DNA of 64,000 bases. Origin: Nonomuraea sp. MG754425. GTDB taxonomy: Bacteria > Actinomycetota > Actinomycetes > Streptosporangiales > Streptosporangiaceae. The DNA lies in the NCBI RefSeq assembly GCF_021699195.1, contig NZ_SSXE01000011.1, positions 1 through 64,000 on the forward strand, read 5' to 3'. Position numbers and translations under genes: made by a program. The notes under the pieces are model-generated. The model saw only the letters and a list, made by a program, of their open reading frames with translations, had not been told where the DNA came from and searched no databases. Shown one piece after another: positions 9,401 through 17,399 of the stretch. Position 1 is the first letter of the stretch. The number at the start of each line of letters is the position of its first letter.

Positions 9401-12400
9401 ACTCGTCGTCACGGACCCCAACGGTGCGAAGACCACCTACATCAAGGTGGCGGGGAGCTGGGTCGTGGCCCGGACGGAGAAGCCGGCGACCGATTCCGCC
9501 ATCACCTACCAGCGGGACACGCAGGGGAGAATCACGCGCATCCTGTCCCCCGTCTCCGACGGCGTCTCGTGCGGTGCCACGCTGACGCCCGGTTGCCGGG
9601 CGCTGACGTTCTCCTACGCCACCAGCACGACAGCGACCGGCGTGGGTTCCGGCTGGGGCGACGTCAAGGATCAGATCGCGTCCGCGTCACTCGTCGCGTT
9701 CGATCCCGAGTCGAATGCGATGAGGACGACCGTGCTGGCGTCCTACGAGTACGACTCGACGGGGCATCTGCGCCGGGTCACCGACCCCCGCACGGGCCTG
9801 GCCGGCGTCTACTACTACACGGGCGAGGGGAGAGTTTCCCAGCTCACCCCACCTGGACAGGCACCGTGGCAGCTCGCCTACGACACTCGGGGACGCCTCG
9901 CACACGTCCAGCGCGAGGAGGGGACCGCGGCCCTCACGACCGCCGTCGCGTACGACGTGCCGATCGCCGGCACCGGCGCTCCCCTCGATCTCACCGCCAC
10001 GCAGACCACCAAGTGGGGCCAGGCGGCGAACCTGCCGGTCACGGGAGCCGCCGTCTTCCCGGCCTCCCATGTGCCGGTCCGCGGCAGCGACGGCACCTAC
10101 AGTCCGTCCGTGAACGACTGGGCGCACGGCTCGCTGACCTACATGGACGTCAACGGCCGTCCTGTCAATGCCGCCGACTTCGGCGCGGGAGCCTGGCAGA
10201 TCTCCGCCACGCAGTACAACGACCTGGGCAACGTCGTCTGGAGCCTGTCGCCGTCCAACCGCGCCCAGGCGCTGGCACCCGGCGACGCCACCGACCCGTA
10301 CGTGGCCGCGACCGCCGGCTCGGCCGAACGTGCATACCTGCTGGCCGACCTCAGCACCTTCTCCCAGTTCGCCGACCTCCTGGAGGAGGTAGGTCCGACC
10401 CATACCGTGCAACTCGCCTCGGGAGAACTGGTGTCGGCCCGGCGGCACACCACCTACACCTACGACGAGGGCAAGCCGACCAGCGACGTCGACTACTCCC
10501 TCGTGACCACGAGCGAGGTCAGGCCCTCCGTCGTGGACGGCACCGTCGCGCCCGGCGCGAGCGACGTCCAGACGACCAGGACCGGGTACGACCCGATCAG
10601 GTCCGGTGACACGTCCGGCTGGACTCTGCGCGCGCCGACCAGCGTCACCACGGTCATGCCAGGACAGGCCGACATCGTCCGCCGCACCCGATACGACTCC
10701 TCCGGGCGCACGATCGAGTCACGGATGCCCGCATCCAACGGCACCGACGCCGGCGCCATCCTGACCAGCTACTACACAGCGGGGCCGCATCCCAGCGTGC
10801 CCGCCTGCGGGAACAGGCCGCAGTGGGCCGGCATGCAGTGCCACAACGCTCCGGCGGCGCAGCCCGCGGGCACTCCGATCCCGGCGGCGACCATGTCCCA
10901 CGGCTACTACGGCCAGCTCACCACCAAGACCGAGACCTCGGGCAGCACGACGAGGACCACGACGTCCAGTTATGACGCGGCCGGCCGTCTGTCCTCGCTG
11001 CGGGTCGAGGTCAGCCCGCCCGCCGCGGGCGGTGTCGCCGTACCGGACATCACCTACGGCTACGACGCCGCAACCGGCTCGCCCACCACCGTGAGCGCCG
11101 GCGGGAAGAGCATCACGACCACCCATGACGCTCTGGGCCGGGTGTCCTCCCAGACCGACGCCGGCGGGGGCACGTCCACCTTCACCTACGACGCCTTCGG
11201 CCGCACGGCCACCGTCGACGACGGCAAGGGCACGGTCAGCATGACCTACGACGGCGTCGACGCCGCCGGCAGAGCAGAACGGCGCGGCAAGCCGACACAG
11301 GTCGCCATCACCGGGGTCGCCACCTTCGGCTACGCCTACGACGCGGACGGCCGCCTCACCACGGAGTCCCTGCCCGGCGGACTCACGGTGACCTCCAGCT
11401 TCGACAACGCGGGAGCGCAGACCGGGCTCGAGTACGGCAAGAACGACCAGGTCTGGCTGAACTTCACCGAGCAGTCCGACGTCATGTCGCGCGTCGTGCG
11501 CTCGCAGAGCCCCGCCGACCGACAACAGTACGCCTACGACGCCGCCGGACGGCTCACCGAGGTCCAGGACACCTACGACGGCACCTGCGCCACCAGGCAG
11601 TACGGGTTCGACCGGAACTCGAACCGCACGAGCTTCAAGAGCTACCCGGGAGCGCAGGCAGGCGCCTGCTCGACGAGCGCCACCCCCACGACGACCACGT
11701 ACACGTATGACGCCGCCGACCGCATCACCGGCGACGGCTACACCTACGACGACTTCGGCCGTGTGACAACCGCCCCGGGCACGCACATGTCCGGCGGCAC
11801 TGCGCTCACCAGCGCATACCACGCCAACGACGTGATCGCCTCGCTCACACAGGCGGGCCGGACGCAGACCTTCGCCCTGGACCCCCTGGGCCGCGTCGTC
11901 GCGGAGACCGACAGCGCCGGCACGGCCACCCATCACTACTCCTCCAGCGCCGACACCCCCTCCTGGACGGCCGAGGCGGACGGCTCCTGGACCCGCTACC
12001 TCAACGGGCCCAACGGGCTGCTCGCCACCCAAGCCAGCAACGGCCACCTGCAACTCCAGTTGGCGAACCTGCACGGCGACATCGTCGCCACCGCCGATCC
12101 CGGCTCGACCGGCATCACCTCCTACACCGAGTACACCGAATTCGGCTCCCCCCGCGAAACGCCCGCCGGCGCGAACCGGTACGGCTGGCTGGGCACCAAG
12201 CAACGCTCCGCCGACACGGTGGGCGACGTCATTCTCATGGGCGTCCGGGTGTACAACCCCGTGACGGGCCGGATGTTGCAGTCCGACCCCGTACAGGGCG
12301 GATGCGCCAACAGGCAGGACTATGCCCTGCAGGATCCCGTCAACGGACGCGACCTCGATGGCCGGGAATGTTACGGGGCGACCTACCAGGTCTTCGACGA

Positions 12401-12728
12401 CGCCAGATTCCAGAGTTGCGCCACCGTCGCGTCCGGCGTGTACAGCGGCATGGTCGCCGCCTGCGCCGTCGCCTGCACGGCCACGCTCGGGGTCGGCTGC
12501 GCTCCTTGCTTCGGCGCGGCGACCATCTGGTACGCGGGAGCCATTTCATGGTGCCGCGCCAACGCCTACAAGACATGCTGCAAGGAGAAGAAATACAAGA
12601 AGGTCTACGACAAGGTGAAAGTCTGCGTGAAGAAGAACAAGAAGGGCCAGTGCGTCGCCACGCGTAGCAGGGACAAGGACACCTACCGGCTCGTAGCCTA
12701 CGCGGGCCCCGAGGTCTGCTGGTGGTAG
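6477..12728 (+). CDS. Secreted RHS/YD-repeat protein with variable C-terminal tip
   Basis: 2083 residues, ATG 6477 preceded by AGGAG. A Sec signal peptide covers about residues 1-45, with hydrophobic core IIGTVITATAVLVTLTPP and a likely cut after GAAQA. Residues about 350-500 form a DNRLRE-like carbohydrate-binding-type module (SLLSFDAAALAGQAVTNARL, ITEIAQAWATG-like segment). From about residue 880 come many YD/RHS repeats (for example YDAAGRLTEVQDTYDG, YDAFGRTATVDDG, YEYDSTGHLRRV), closing with the RHS core RYGWLGTKQRSADT at about 1901 and DPVNGRDLDG at about 1953-1962. After this border follows a 121-residue tip with 12 cysteines, a hydrophobic stretch and a Lys-rich stretch. RHS proteins form a shell around such tips, which are often toxins; the tip here matches no toxin family I know. 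Two rare TTA codons (6618-6620 and 7188-7190) are present. The 231-bp AT-richer leader before it holds no gene. Confidence 0.9.
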   Translation: MATPHRRGFGVPGNRTRKTSRIIGTVITATAVLVTLTPPGAAQAAPPLPASSANQAQATTPVTERPDRVSAALSARLQNSRVMVAEETTESTLTYANPDGTITLEASSGPARIKQDDAWTPVDTTLVAAEGLVRPKATLGRVEISGGGSGRPLVKLAPEEDKEFAVSWPKALPVPTLAGNKATFTDAAGPGADLVVTALSTGVRQEVVLRQRPAESVEFVFPLHGEGLTLSETRQGGLRLADDKGKVFAAAPRPVMSGNQAVPPGQARSPETQSPPTGAVDTKVTTTSDGRQVLVLKPDPDFLLDPATTYPVTVDSAVTLPLGQGRAINSPCPDGDQWLAYKIEVSLTDWTCSDWSAKVFYRSLLSFDAAALAGQAVTNARLELVGDLWGCPTDQRLQIQRITGAWNTENVFWSSQPAVTTAGQVTSTPPSICTPNSSPAADVPWSIAVTEIAQAWATGAAGHGLMLRATTEDKSRPTFAWDFRDGGADAPKLVVTFGATPWVEHLRTVPVASPTRPLNPPVGQDPQISGRLFTTTTTPTLHAGVRGTAATLRADFEVEHDPSAGGQGSGLIWSGSADDVRAGEVAKVTIPQGVLSDGWRLRWRSRAVDGTLASAWSQWQSVNIDATPPAAPEVWCSFPYAENSWGPRMESETECGFGSTSKDVTEYIWGVDLPFPIELEEAGLWEDSLGESRTIEQYLSDGWHTIYVKTRDKAHNTSPTVSYSFGVGPGGLVTAQKQTRTHRLVTLDAAAPPSRTAVTYEYATSSYPWATWQQVPAGDVFVPGTGTPIAGWPLVRTNTAADFPGHSWDLAKTLKDIGGLDGAVQLRACFSGGSSETECSRPVEMELSRSALGGTHATQDLGPGTVALLNGDFSMKVTDAGAFGVELARTHRSLDPSFEPTVPAEAKVFGPGWQASFPATPSWVAEFTPSDHGNAGWIQLLGPDGSTYTYTKDDDDFVGIAEASDGSRIATSGEQLVVTDPNGAKTTYIKVAGSWVVARTEKPATDSAITYQRDTQGRITRILSPVSDGVSCGATLTPGCRALTFSYATSTTATGVGSGWGDVKDQIASASLVAFDPESNAMRTTVLASYEYDSTGHLRRVTDPRTGLAGVYYYTGEGRVSQLTPPGQAPWQLAYDTRGRLAHVQREEGTAALTTAVAYDVPIAGTGAPLDLTATQTTKWGQAANLPVTGAAVFPASHVPVRGSDGTYSPSVNDWAHGSLTYMDVNGRPVNAADFGAGAWQISATQYNDLGNVVWSLSPSNRAQALAPGDATDPYVAATAGSAERAYLLADLSTFSQFADLLEEVGPTHTVQLASGELVSARRHTTYTYDEGKPTSDVDYSLVTTSEVRPSVVDGTVAPGASDVQTTRTGYDPIRSGDTSGWTLRAPTSVTTVMPGQADIVRRTRYDSSGRTIESRMPASNGTDAGAILTSYYTAGPHPSVPACGNRPQWAGMQCHNAPAAQPAGTPIPAATMSHGYYGQLTTKTETSGSTTRTTTSSYDAAGRLSSLRVEVSPPAAGGVAVPDITYGYDAATGSPTTVSAGGKSITTTHDALGRVSSQTDAGGGTSTFTYDAFGRTATVDDGKGTVSMTYDGVDAAGRAERRGKPTQVAITGVATFGYAYDADGRLTTESLPGGLTVTSSFDNAGAQTGLEYGKNDQVWLNFTEQSDVMSRVVRSQSPADRQQYAYDAAGRLTEVQDTYDGTCATRQYGFDRNSNRTSFKSYPGAQAGACSTSATPTTTTYTYDAADRITGDGYTYDDFGRVTTAPGTHMSGGTALTSAYHANDVIASLTQAGRTQTFALDPLGRVVAETDSAGTATHHYSSSADTPSWTAEADGSWTRYLNGPNGLLATQASNGHLQLQLANLHGDIVATADPGSTGITSYTEYTEFGSPRETPAGANRYGWLGTKQRSADTVGDVILMGVRVYNPVTGRMLQSDPVQGGCANRQDYALQDPVNGRDLDGRECYGATYQVFDDARFQSCATVASGVYSGMVAACAVACTATLGVGCAPCFGAATIWYAGAISWCRANAYKTCCKEKKYKKVYDKVKVCVKKNKKGQCVATRSRDKDTYRLVAYAGPEVCWW

Positions 12729-12745
12729 TGCGTTAGCTTTCCCTC

Positions 12746-12780
12746 GCGAGGTCCGTCGCCATTCATGAGGCGGACCTCGC
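12746..12780. terminator. Bidirectional hairpin terminator after the RHS gene
   Basis: Perfect 10-bp stem, GCGAGGTCCG at 12746-12755 pairing with CGGACCTCGC at 12771-12780, with a 15-base loop. It lies 18 bases after the RHS stop codon and overlaps the stop codon of the converging membrane-protein gene, so it can serve both strands. No U-tract is present, as usual in actinomycetes. Confidence 0.7.
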
Positions 12781-13107
12781 TTCGCGCCTCTGCCGGAGGT
12801 CCTTCCGGACGCCCAGGACCATCGCGACGGCGACAAAGGCCAGGGAGATGGCCGGTCCGACGGGGAACGGCCAGGAAAGGAGGCAGCCGAGGTACAGGGT
12901 GATCGTGCCCAGGAGTATCCAGGTGAGGCCGCCGAACATCTCGCCCGTACCGCGAAGTTTCCCGTCCCGTAGCCGGCGGACACCCAGAGAACCGGCCGCC
13001 AGGAAACCGGCGATCGCGCCCACCGAGAAAAGGTTGTTCTCCAGCACGCAGGAGGTCGTCAGCGAGATGAATGCGAGAACCAGCCAGAATCTGATGACCT
13101 TCACCAT
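12763..13107 (-). CDS. Small integral membrane protein
   Basis: 114 residues with about four membrane segments: IRFWLVLAFISLTTSCVL, LFSVGAIAGFLAAGSLGV, MFGGLTWILLGTITLYLGCL and VGPAISLAFVAVAMVLGVR, ending in a basic Arg-rich tail. No family recognised. Its ATG overlaps the end of the upstream MFS gene by seven bases (ATGGTGA), so it is translationally coupled to that transporter and probably belongs to its operon. It converges on the RHS gene and shares a terminator with it. Immunity proteins against pore-forming tips can look like this, but orientation and coupling favour a link to the transporter. Confidence 0.7.
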   Translation of the reverse strand: MVKVIRFWLVLAFISLTTSCVLENNLFSVGAIAGFLAAGSLGVRRLRDGKLRGTGEMFGGLTWILLGTITLYLGCLLSWPFPVGPAISLAFVAVAMVLGVRKDLRQRREARSAS

Positions 13108-14402
13108 GCACCAACCCGACCTTCCGTACCTTCTTCGGTCCGTTTTCCGGTCAATCGATGATCGTCTACCGATTCGTGGCGGTCAAGGTCAGCTCCTTTA
13201 TTCAGATCCGCGCGAGCTGGTGATCGCACGGCGGAGGCGGACAGGAGGGTCGCGGCGGCGAGGCTGCCCCAGAGGGCGGCCGGGCCGTGGGGGGCGAGAG
13301 CGGTGATGACCGCCGGGGAGACGGCGAGGCCGAAGCCCGTGGAGAGCTGGAAGCGGGCGAGGGCTCGTCCCAGGACGTGCCCCGGGGCGAGGGCGGTGAC
13401 GAGCGCCGTGGCGCTGCCCGCGTACATGATCTCGCCGAGGGTGCAGACCACGGACACCGCGGCGACGGCCGGCGCACCCCAGCCGTGTCCCAGGAAGGTG
13501 GCCGCGAGGAAGCCGAGGTAGGACGCGGTGAGCACCACACCGGCGAGGGCCAGCACGGACCGGCGAGGGAAGCGGGACATCAGGACGGTGACCGGAACCT
13601 GCAGGGTGACCACCAGCACGGTGTTGGCCACGAAGATGCCCCCCAACCACACCGGGGCGGCGTGCAGCCGCGTCACCAGCACAAGAGGGAGCGCGATCTC
13701 GGGGACGTTGAGGCAGAAGACGTAGATCATGTTGGCGGCCAGCAGCGCGCGCATCCGGGGTGCGGGCTCGTCGTCCCCGCCCTTGGCCGTGGCAGCGGCC
13801 GGATGAGCGTGCACGCGGACCGACCACGCCAGGGCCGCCGCGGCGAGGTAGGCGAGCCCGGTGACGGCTGCCAGCGCCTGCAACGCGGCGGTGCCGGCCG
13901 CCAGGCATGCGGTGGCGAGGAGCGCGCCGGCGCCCAGGCCGGCGTTGCGCAGGGCGCGGCCCCCCGCGAGGGCGGCGTCGCGTTCCCGGCCGTCGGCGAC
14001 CGTGGACACGAGGGCCGCGTGGGCGGCCGGCCATGCCTGGTTGCCGATGCCGAGGAAGAGCGCCGCCGCCGTGAACAGCCAGACGTGCCCCGCCGGGGCG
14101 GCCAGCAGCAGCGCCACGCCCAGCACCCGTACCAGCATCGACGCTGCCACGACCGTGCTGCGCGCGCCCCGGTCCAGCCATCGGCCGACCGCGGGCAGGC
14201 ACACCAGGCCCACGACGGCGCCGACCGTCATGGCGATGCCGGTGGCCGGTGCGGACAGCCGCAGCACGGACATCCCGTAGAGCAGCAGGAAGGGCCGCAG
14301 CAGGCCGGTGCCGAGCGCGTCCACGGCCAGGGCGACGGCATAGCGGGGGCCTCCGGAGGCATGGACGAGGGCGCGCGGCCGGATCTTGGTGGTGGTTGCC
14401 AT
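13101..14402 (-). CDS. MFS transporter
   Basis: 433 residues from ATG 14402 (MATTTKIRPRALVHASGG). Twelve hydrophobic segments of the major facilitator type are visible, with the loop 2-3 motif as GRWLDRGARSTVVAASML and a repeat-half boundary around the charged stretch AKGGDDEPAPRMRA. Likely a drug/proton antiporter; the substrate is unknown. The extreme C-terminus (about 35 residues, many Asp, Arg, Glu) is hydrophilic and unusual in length. It is divergent from an ArsR-type regulator and separated from it by a 99-bp region that contains a perfect palindrome, so control by that regulator is likely. The next gene overlaps its stop codon. Confidence 0.87.
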   Translation of the reverse strand: MATTTKIRPRALVHASGGPRYAVALAVDALGTGLLRPFLLLYGMSVLRLSAPATGIAMTVGAVVGLVCLPAVGRWLDRGARSTVVAASMLVRVLGVALLLAAPAGHVWLFTAAALFLGIGNQAWPAAHAALVSTVADGRERDAALAGGRALRNAGLGAGALLATACLAAGTAALQALAAVTGLAYLAAAALAWSVRVHAHPAAATAKGGDDEPAPRMRALLAANMIYVFCLNVPEIALPLVLVTRLHAAPVWLGGIFVANTVLVVTLQVPVTVLMSRFPRRSVLALAGVVLTASYLGFLAATFLGHGWGAPAVAAVSVVCTLGEIMYAGSATALVTALAPGHVLGRALARFQLSTGFGLAVSPAVITALAPHGPAALWGSLAAATLLSASAVRSPARADLNKGADLDRHESVDDHRLTGKRTEEGTEGRVGAW

Positions 14403-14441
14403 GGCGTCAACGGTGCGTTCGGCCGCCGAGCCGACCATGCC

Positions 14442-14462
14442 GGTTGACGGATACCGTCAACC
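14442..14462. promoter_or_regulatory. Perfect 21-bp palindromic operator
   Basis: GGTTGACGG-ATA-CCGTCAACC: two 9-base arms with a 3-base spacer, lying between the MFS gene start (14402, minus) and the ArsR gene start (14502, plus). Each arm contains TTGACGG, and a further partial copy (GTCAACGG) lies at 14405-14412. Position and symmetry fit the binding site of the adjacent winged-helix regulator. It also overlaps TTGAC-type -35 hexamers on both strands. Confidence 0.75.
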
Positions 14463-14501
14463 GACGCGGTCGTCGGCCAGCGGACCAGCGATGATGTCGG
14501 G

Positions 14502-15587
14502 ATGACGGTGAGGATCGACATCGGCGGCCGGTCGTCCGGGCGGCTGCGGTTCGCCGCCTCCCCGCTGGCCGAGCTGACCGCGATGCTGCACGTGCTGGCC
14601 GAACCCGCGCATCACCCGCAGTTCGCCGGCTGGGCCGGTGACGTCTGGGCCGGGCTCCGGCCTGAGCTGGCCGAGCGGCTCAGGGAGGCGGAGTTCCTCT
14701 GGCGTTCCTCACGAGCCGACTTCCTGGTCCCCGCCCGTCCCCGGCCGACCCTCGCCGAGGAGTTGGACGACGTGGACCGGATCGACGACGAAGGCTATGT
14801 GACCGCCGCGCTCATCACCACGTGCGGCAGCAACCGGGTTCACTTCGCCGGGCCGTCGCCGCTGGCCGACGCGACGGCGCGCGAGCGGGCCCTGGACCTG
14901 GCCCAGGCCCGCGGCGCGCTCCAGGAGGCATTCGCGGAACGGCTGCTCGCGGACCCGGCCGCGGTGCGGGCGCGGGTGCGTCACACCCTCGAACAGTGTG
15001 CCGTGGCATTCTTCGACGCCGCCTGGACGGGCGTCGCCGTGCGACTCGCCACCGACCTGCGGCTGAAGAACGACCTGCTGAAGCGCCAGGGCATCGAGGC
15101 GGCGCTCGCATCGGTCTCCGGCGCCGTGACCCTGGCGCCGGACGGCAACCACATCATCGTGGACAAGTTGCAGGACAGTGCGACCGCCGCCCACGACACC
15201 GGCGTCACCTTCCTCCCCAGCGTCTTCGGCCGCCCGCACCTGGTGGTGATCCACGCGCCCGGGTGGCAGCCGGTGGTGCAGTACCCGGTGGCCGAGGCGA
15301 GTCCGCCGGAGCCGGTGTCGCTGGAAACGGTCACGTCACGGCTGGAGGCACTCGCGCATCCGGTACGGCTGCGGCTGCTGCGCACCCTGGCCCGCGGCCC
15401 GCACACCACCGGTGAGCTGGCCCACGCCTGGGAACTCTCACCCCCGGAGGTTTCCCGGCACCTCGCTGTCCTGCGCCGAGCGGGCCTGCTCACGGCTCAG
15501 CGGCGTGGTCGTTACGTCCGTTACACCGTCAATCTGCCTGAGCTGACGGCGCTGGGGGCGGACCTGCTGGCGGCCGTACTGCGCTGA
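14502..15587 (+). CDS. ArsR-family regulator with DUF5937-like N-terminus
   Basis: 361 residues. The first 250 residues form a domain of the DUF5937 type (FAASPLAELTAMLHVLAEPA, WRSSRADFLVPARPRPTLAE, LDLAQARGALQEAF). The C-terminal 90 residues are an ArsR winged helix: TSRLEALAHPVRLRLLRTLA, GPHTTGELAHAWELSPPEVS, RHLAVLRRAGLLTAQRRGRY. Such proteins repress neighbouring transporter genes; the ligand is unknown. No cysteine metal-binding pair typical of SmtB/ArsR metal sensors is seen in the recognition helix. It sits back to back with an MFS transporter across a perfect palindrome and probably represses both. Confidence 0.88.
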   Translation: MTVRIDIGGRSSGRLRFAASPLAELTAMLHVLAEPAHHPQFAGWAGDVWAGLRPELAERLREAEFLWRSSRADFLVPARPRPTLAEELDDVDRIDDEGYVTAALITTCGSNRVHFAGPSPLADATARERALDLAQARGALQEAFAERLLADPAAVRARVRHTLEQCAVAFFDAAWTGVAVRLATDLRLKNDLLKRQGIEAALASVSGAVTLAPDGNHIIVDKLQDSATAAHDTGVTFLPSVFGRPHLVVIHAPGWQPVVQYPVAEASPPEPVSLETVTSRLEALAHPVRLRLLRTLARGPHTTGELAHAWELSPPEVSRHLAVLRRAGLLTAQRRGRYVRYTVNLPELTALGADLLAAVLR

Positions 15588-15633
15588 GCGCTCCGGTCGC
15601 CGCCACACGAGCGCTTGGTTCAGCCTCGGAGAC

Positions 15634-16458
15634 TCATGGCCGAAGCGGCTTCTGCGCCCACGCCTGGACGAGCAGACTCTCCCTGACGATGGTGCCGGGG
15701 TGAGCCAGGTGGTCTCGAAGCATCGAGACGAGGGAGGTCAGGTGTCCCCGGTCGACACCGCGCGACGCCATCCGCTCGCGGAAGAGTTCGGCGAAGTGCA
15801 GCAGGAGCACCTGGTACGGGTCATGCGGACGCCAGTAGTAGGTGTGCGCGGCAACCTGGAGGTTGTCTCCGGCTCCGGCGGTTCGCAGGAGTGACGGGAG
15901 CCGCGAACCGATCTGCACATCTCCCCCGAAGGCTGCTGCGAGCAGGCCCTTGAGCCGGTCCCAGGCCGGGTGCGGCGGGTCGCACTGCCAGGTCGCCCAG
16001 TCGAACTCCTGGATGGCGATCCAGCCACCCGGGCGAGTGGCGGCGACCATCGATGACGTGATCGCTTCGGGGTCGGCGCTGTTGATCAGGAGGAGCCGGC
16101 AGTGGACCAGATCGAAGCCGGACCCACCGTTCCATGGCAGCGTCCCGCACGTGACGGAGACGTTGGCCAGCTTTCGCTCCTCGATGGACAGCTCGGCCGA
16201 GGTGATCATCTGCTGGTCGTTGTCGAGGCCGACGACGGTGCCATGGGGACCCACCGCATCACTGAGCAGGTCCAGGATGCCCAAGGGCCCGCAGCCGAAG
16301 TCGAGGGCGTGTGCGTCTCGAGGCAGAGGCAGACGGCTCAGCAGATCGCGGGAGGCGTCACGGAGAAGATCGCACTGGGCGATCAGCCTCTCGCGTTCGG
16401 CGGGTGAGGAGCCCAGCAGGTAGGTGGGTGGGTTCGGTGCTTCAACGCTGTGCGCCAC
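15634..16458 (-). CDS. Class I SAM-dependent methyltransferase
   Basis: 274 residues from GTG 16458, chosen because AGGGCGG lies 7 bases upstream; the longer open frame has no site and no similarity. Motif I is ALDFGCGPLGILDLLSDAVG, the acidic ribose-binding strand is TVVGLDNDQQM, motif around strand 4 is FDLVHCRLLLI and strand 5 follows TRPGGWIAIQEFDWATW. The protein is soluble and of normal length for small-molecule methyltransferases. It is divergent from the 39-codon ORF and chorismate-lyase-like gene. The substrate is not predictable; a phenolic acid would fit that neighbour but this is inference. Confidence 0.85.
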   Translation of the reverse strand: MAHSVEAPNPPTYLLGSSPAERERLIAQCDLLRDASRDLLSRLPLPRDAHALDFGCGPLGILDLLSDAVGPHGTVVGLDNDQQMITSAELSIEERKLANVSVTCGTLPWNGGSGFDLVHCRLLLINSADPEAITSSMVAATRPGGWIAIQEFDWATWQCDPPHPAWDRLKGLLAAAFGGDVQIGSRLPSLLRTAGAGDNLQVAAHTYYWRPHDPYQVLLLHFAELFRERMASRGVDRGHLTSLVSMLRDHLAHPGTIVRESLLVQAWAQKPLRP

Positions 16459-16590
16459 TGTGTGTCCGCCCTTTCGTTGGTGCCGTTCACAGCTTGGTCT
16501 GCAGACAACGACTACAACTGAGAGCGACTTTATGACTACATTGAGTATGCATAGCATGGCCGTCAAACGCCGCGCATTCTTTGAGGAGAC

Positions 16591-16710
16591 ATGACCATGT
16601 TCGAGGACCCCACGTTCCGCGCGGCACGCCCCACCGGAGACGGTCAGCCGCGGGCCGACTCCCTTGCCCGCATCACCGCGATCAGCCCGCTGACATGGAG
16701 AACCGTGTGA
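16591..16710 (+). CDS. Small 39-codon ORF coupled to chorismate-lyase-like gene
   Basis: ATG 16591 (second ATG at 16596) is preceded by a strong GAGGAG site, and the ORF encodes 39 residues (MTMFEDPTFRAARPTGDG, then PRADSLARITAISPLTWRTV). Its TGA overlaps the ATG of the next gene as TGATGG, a typical translational coupling. The peptide is soluble, with no signal sequence, no Cys and no recognisable family. Either it is a real small protein, or a leader ORF that feeds ribosomes to the downstream gene. Site strength and coupling make translation likely; function is unknown. Confidence 0.55.
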   Translation: MTMFEDPTFRAARPTGDGQPRADSLARITAISPLTWRTV

Positions 16711-17399
16711 TGGCCGGCCAATCGGCACAGGCCGCTTCCGTTCCTGGTCTCGGCGGCGGCTCCCGTACGAAGACGTCCCCGACGCACCCGCCGGTACGAG
16801 GCGGCGCGCCATACTGTCCCGCCGGGCTTCAACCGGTGCCGGTCAACCGTTTCAGCAGCCCGCTCACGCGCATGCTGCTGGCCGGCAACGGATCGACCAC
16901 GCTGCTGCTCCAGGCACTCACCGGCGGGTCGATCAGCGCCAGTGTCCGCAGCGTGCGCGCCCGGCCCATCGGTCACCTGCCCGACCGCTCACCCGCGCTG
17001 CTCCAACTCGCCCCCGGCGCCACCGCCTTCGTCCGCCGCTCTCTGCTGCTGGACCAGCACGGCAGGCCGGTCTCCCGCAACGAGGTGATCATTCCGGCGG
17101 GCAACCCCATCGGCCGCTGCCTGGCCGAGGACCTGACGCGCCCCATCGGCCTCAACCTGATCGCCAACTTCACCTATCACGTCCGCGAACCGCTGGTCAC
17201 GGGCCTGGCACCATGGGACGCCGCTCCGTTCGGCGCACGGCACGAGGCCTCGTCCAAGGCGTATCTCATTCACGCCTCGGGGAGGCCCCTGATGCTCATC
17301 TGGGAGATCTACAATCCCGAAGTCGTCTCACCGATCACCACGCAGCGCGGCGAACCGGTGCCGATCGGCTCGGCGTCACACTGGTCGGCGGGCGAGTAG
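16710..17399 (+). CDS. Chorismate pyruvate-lyase/UTRA-fold family protein
   Basis: 229 residues from ATG 16710 (an in-frame ATG at 16695 is possible). After a low-complexity N-terminus the core reads RFSSPLTRMLLAGNGSTTLL, LQALTGGSISASVRSV, LLQLAPGATAFVRRSLLLDQ and GRPVSRNEVIIPAGN with LAEDLTRPIGLNL. This matches the layout of the UbiC/Rv2949c-type chorismate lyase superfamily (start of a lyase helix, then RRSLLL and an E-containing strand). Such enzymes turn chorismate into 4-hydroxybenzoate and pyruvate. Catalytic equivalence cannot be proven by eye, and the UTRA ligand-binding fold is related. No DNA-binding domain precedes it, which argues against a GntR regulator. It overlaps the converging EF-hand gene by 24 bases. 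Confidence 0.6.
   Translation: MAGQSAQAASVPGLGGGSRTKTSPTHPPVRGGAPYCPAGLQPVPVNRFSSPLTRMLLAGNGSTTLLLQALTGGSISASVRSVRARPIGHLPDRSPALLQLAPGATAFVRRSLLLDQHGRPVSRNEVIIPAGNPIGRCLAEDLTRPIGLNLIANFTYHVREPLVTGLAPWDAAPFGARHEASSKAYLIHASGRPLMLIWEIYNPEVVSPITTQRGEPVPIGSASHWSAGE

Noticed and set aside
12763..13107. Immunity protein for the RHS tip
   Set aside because: It is on the opposite strand and translationally coupled to the MFS gene, so it was not annotated as immunity, only mentioned as a possibility.
16581..16709. N-terminal GntR DNA-binding domain for the UTRA-like protein
   Set aside because: The upstream sequence encodes no winged helix in any frame; a lyase-type enzyme fits better.
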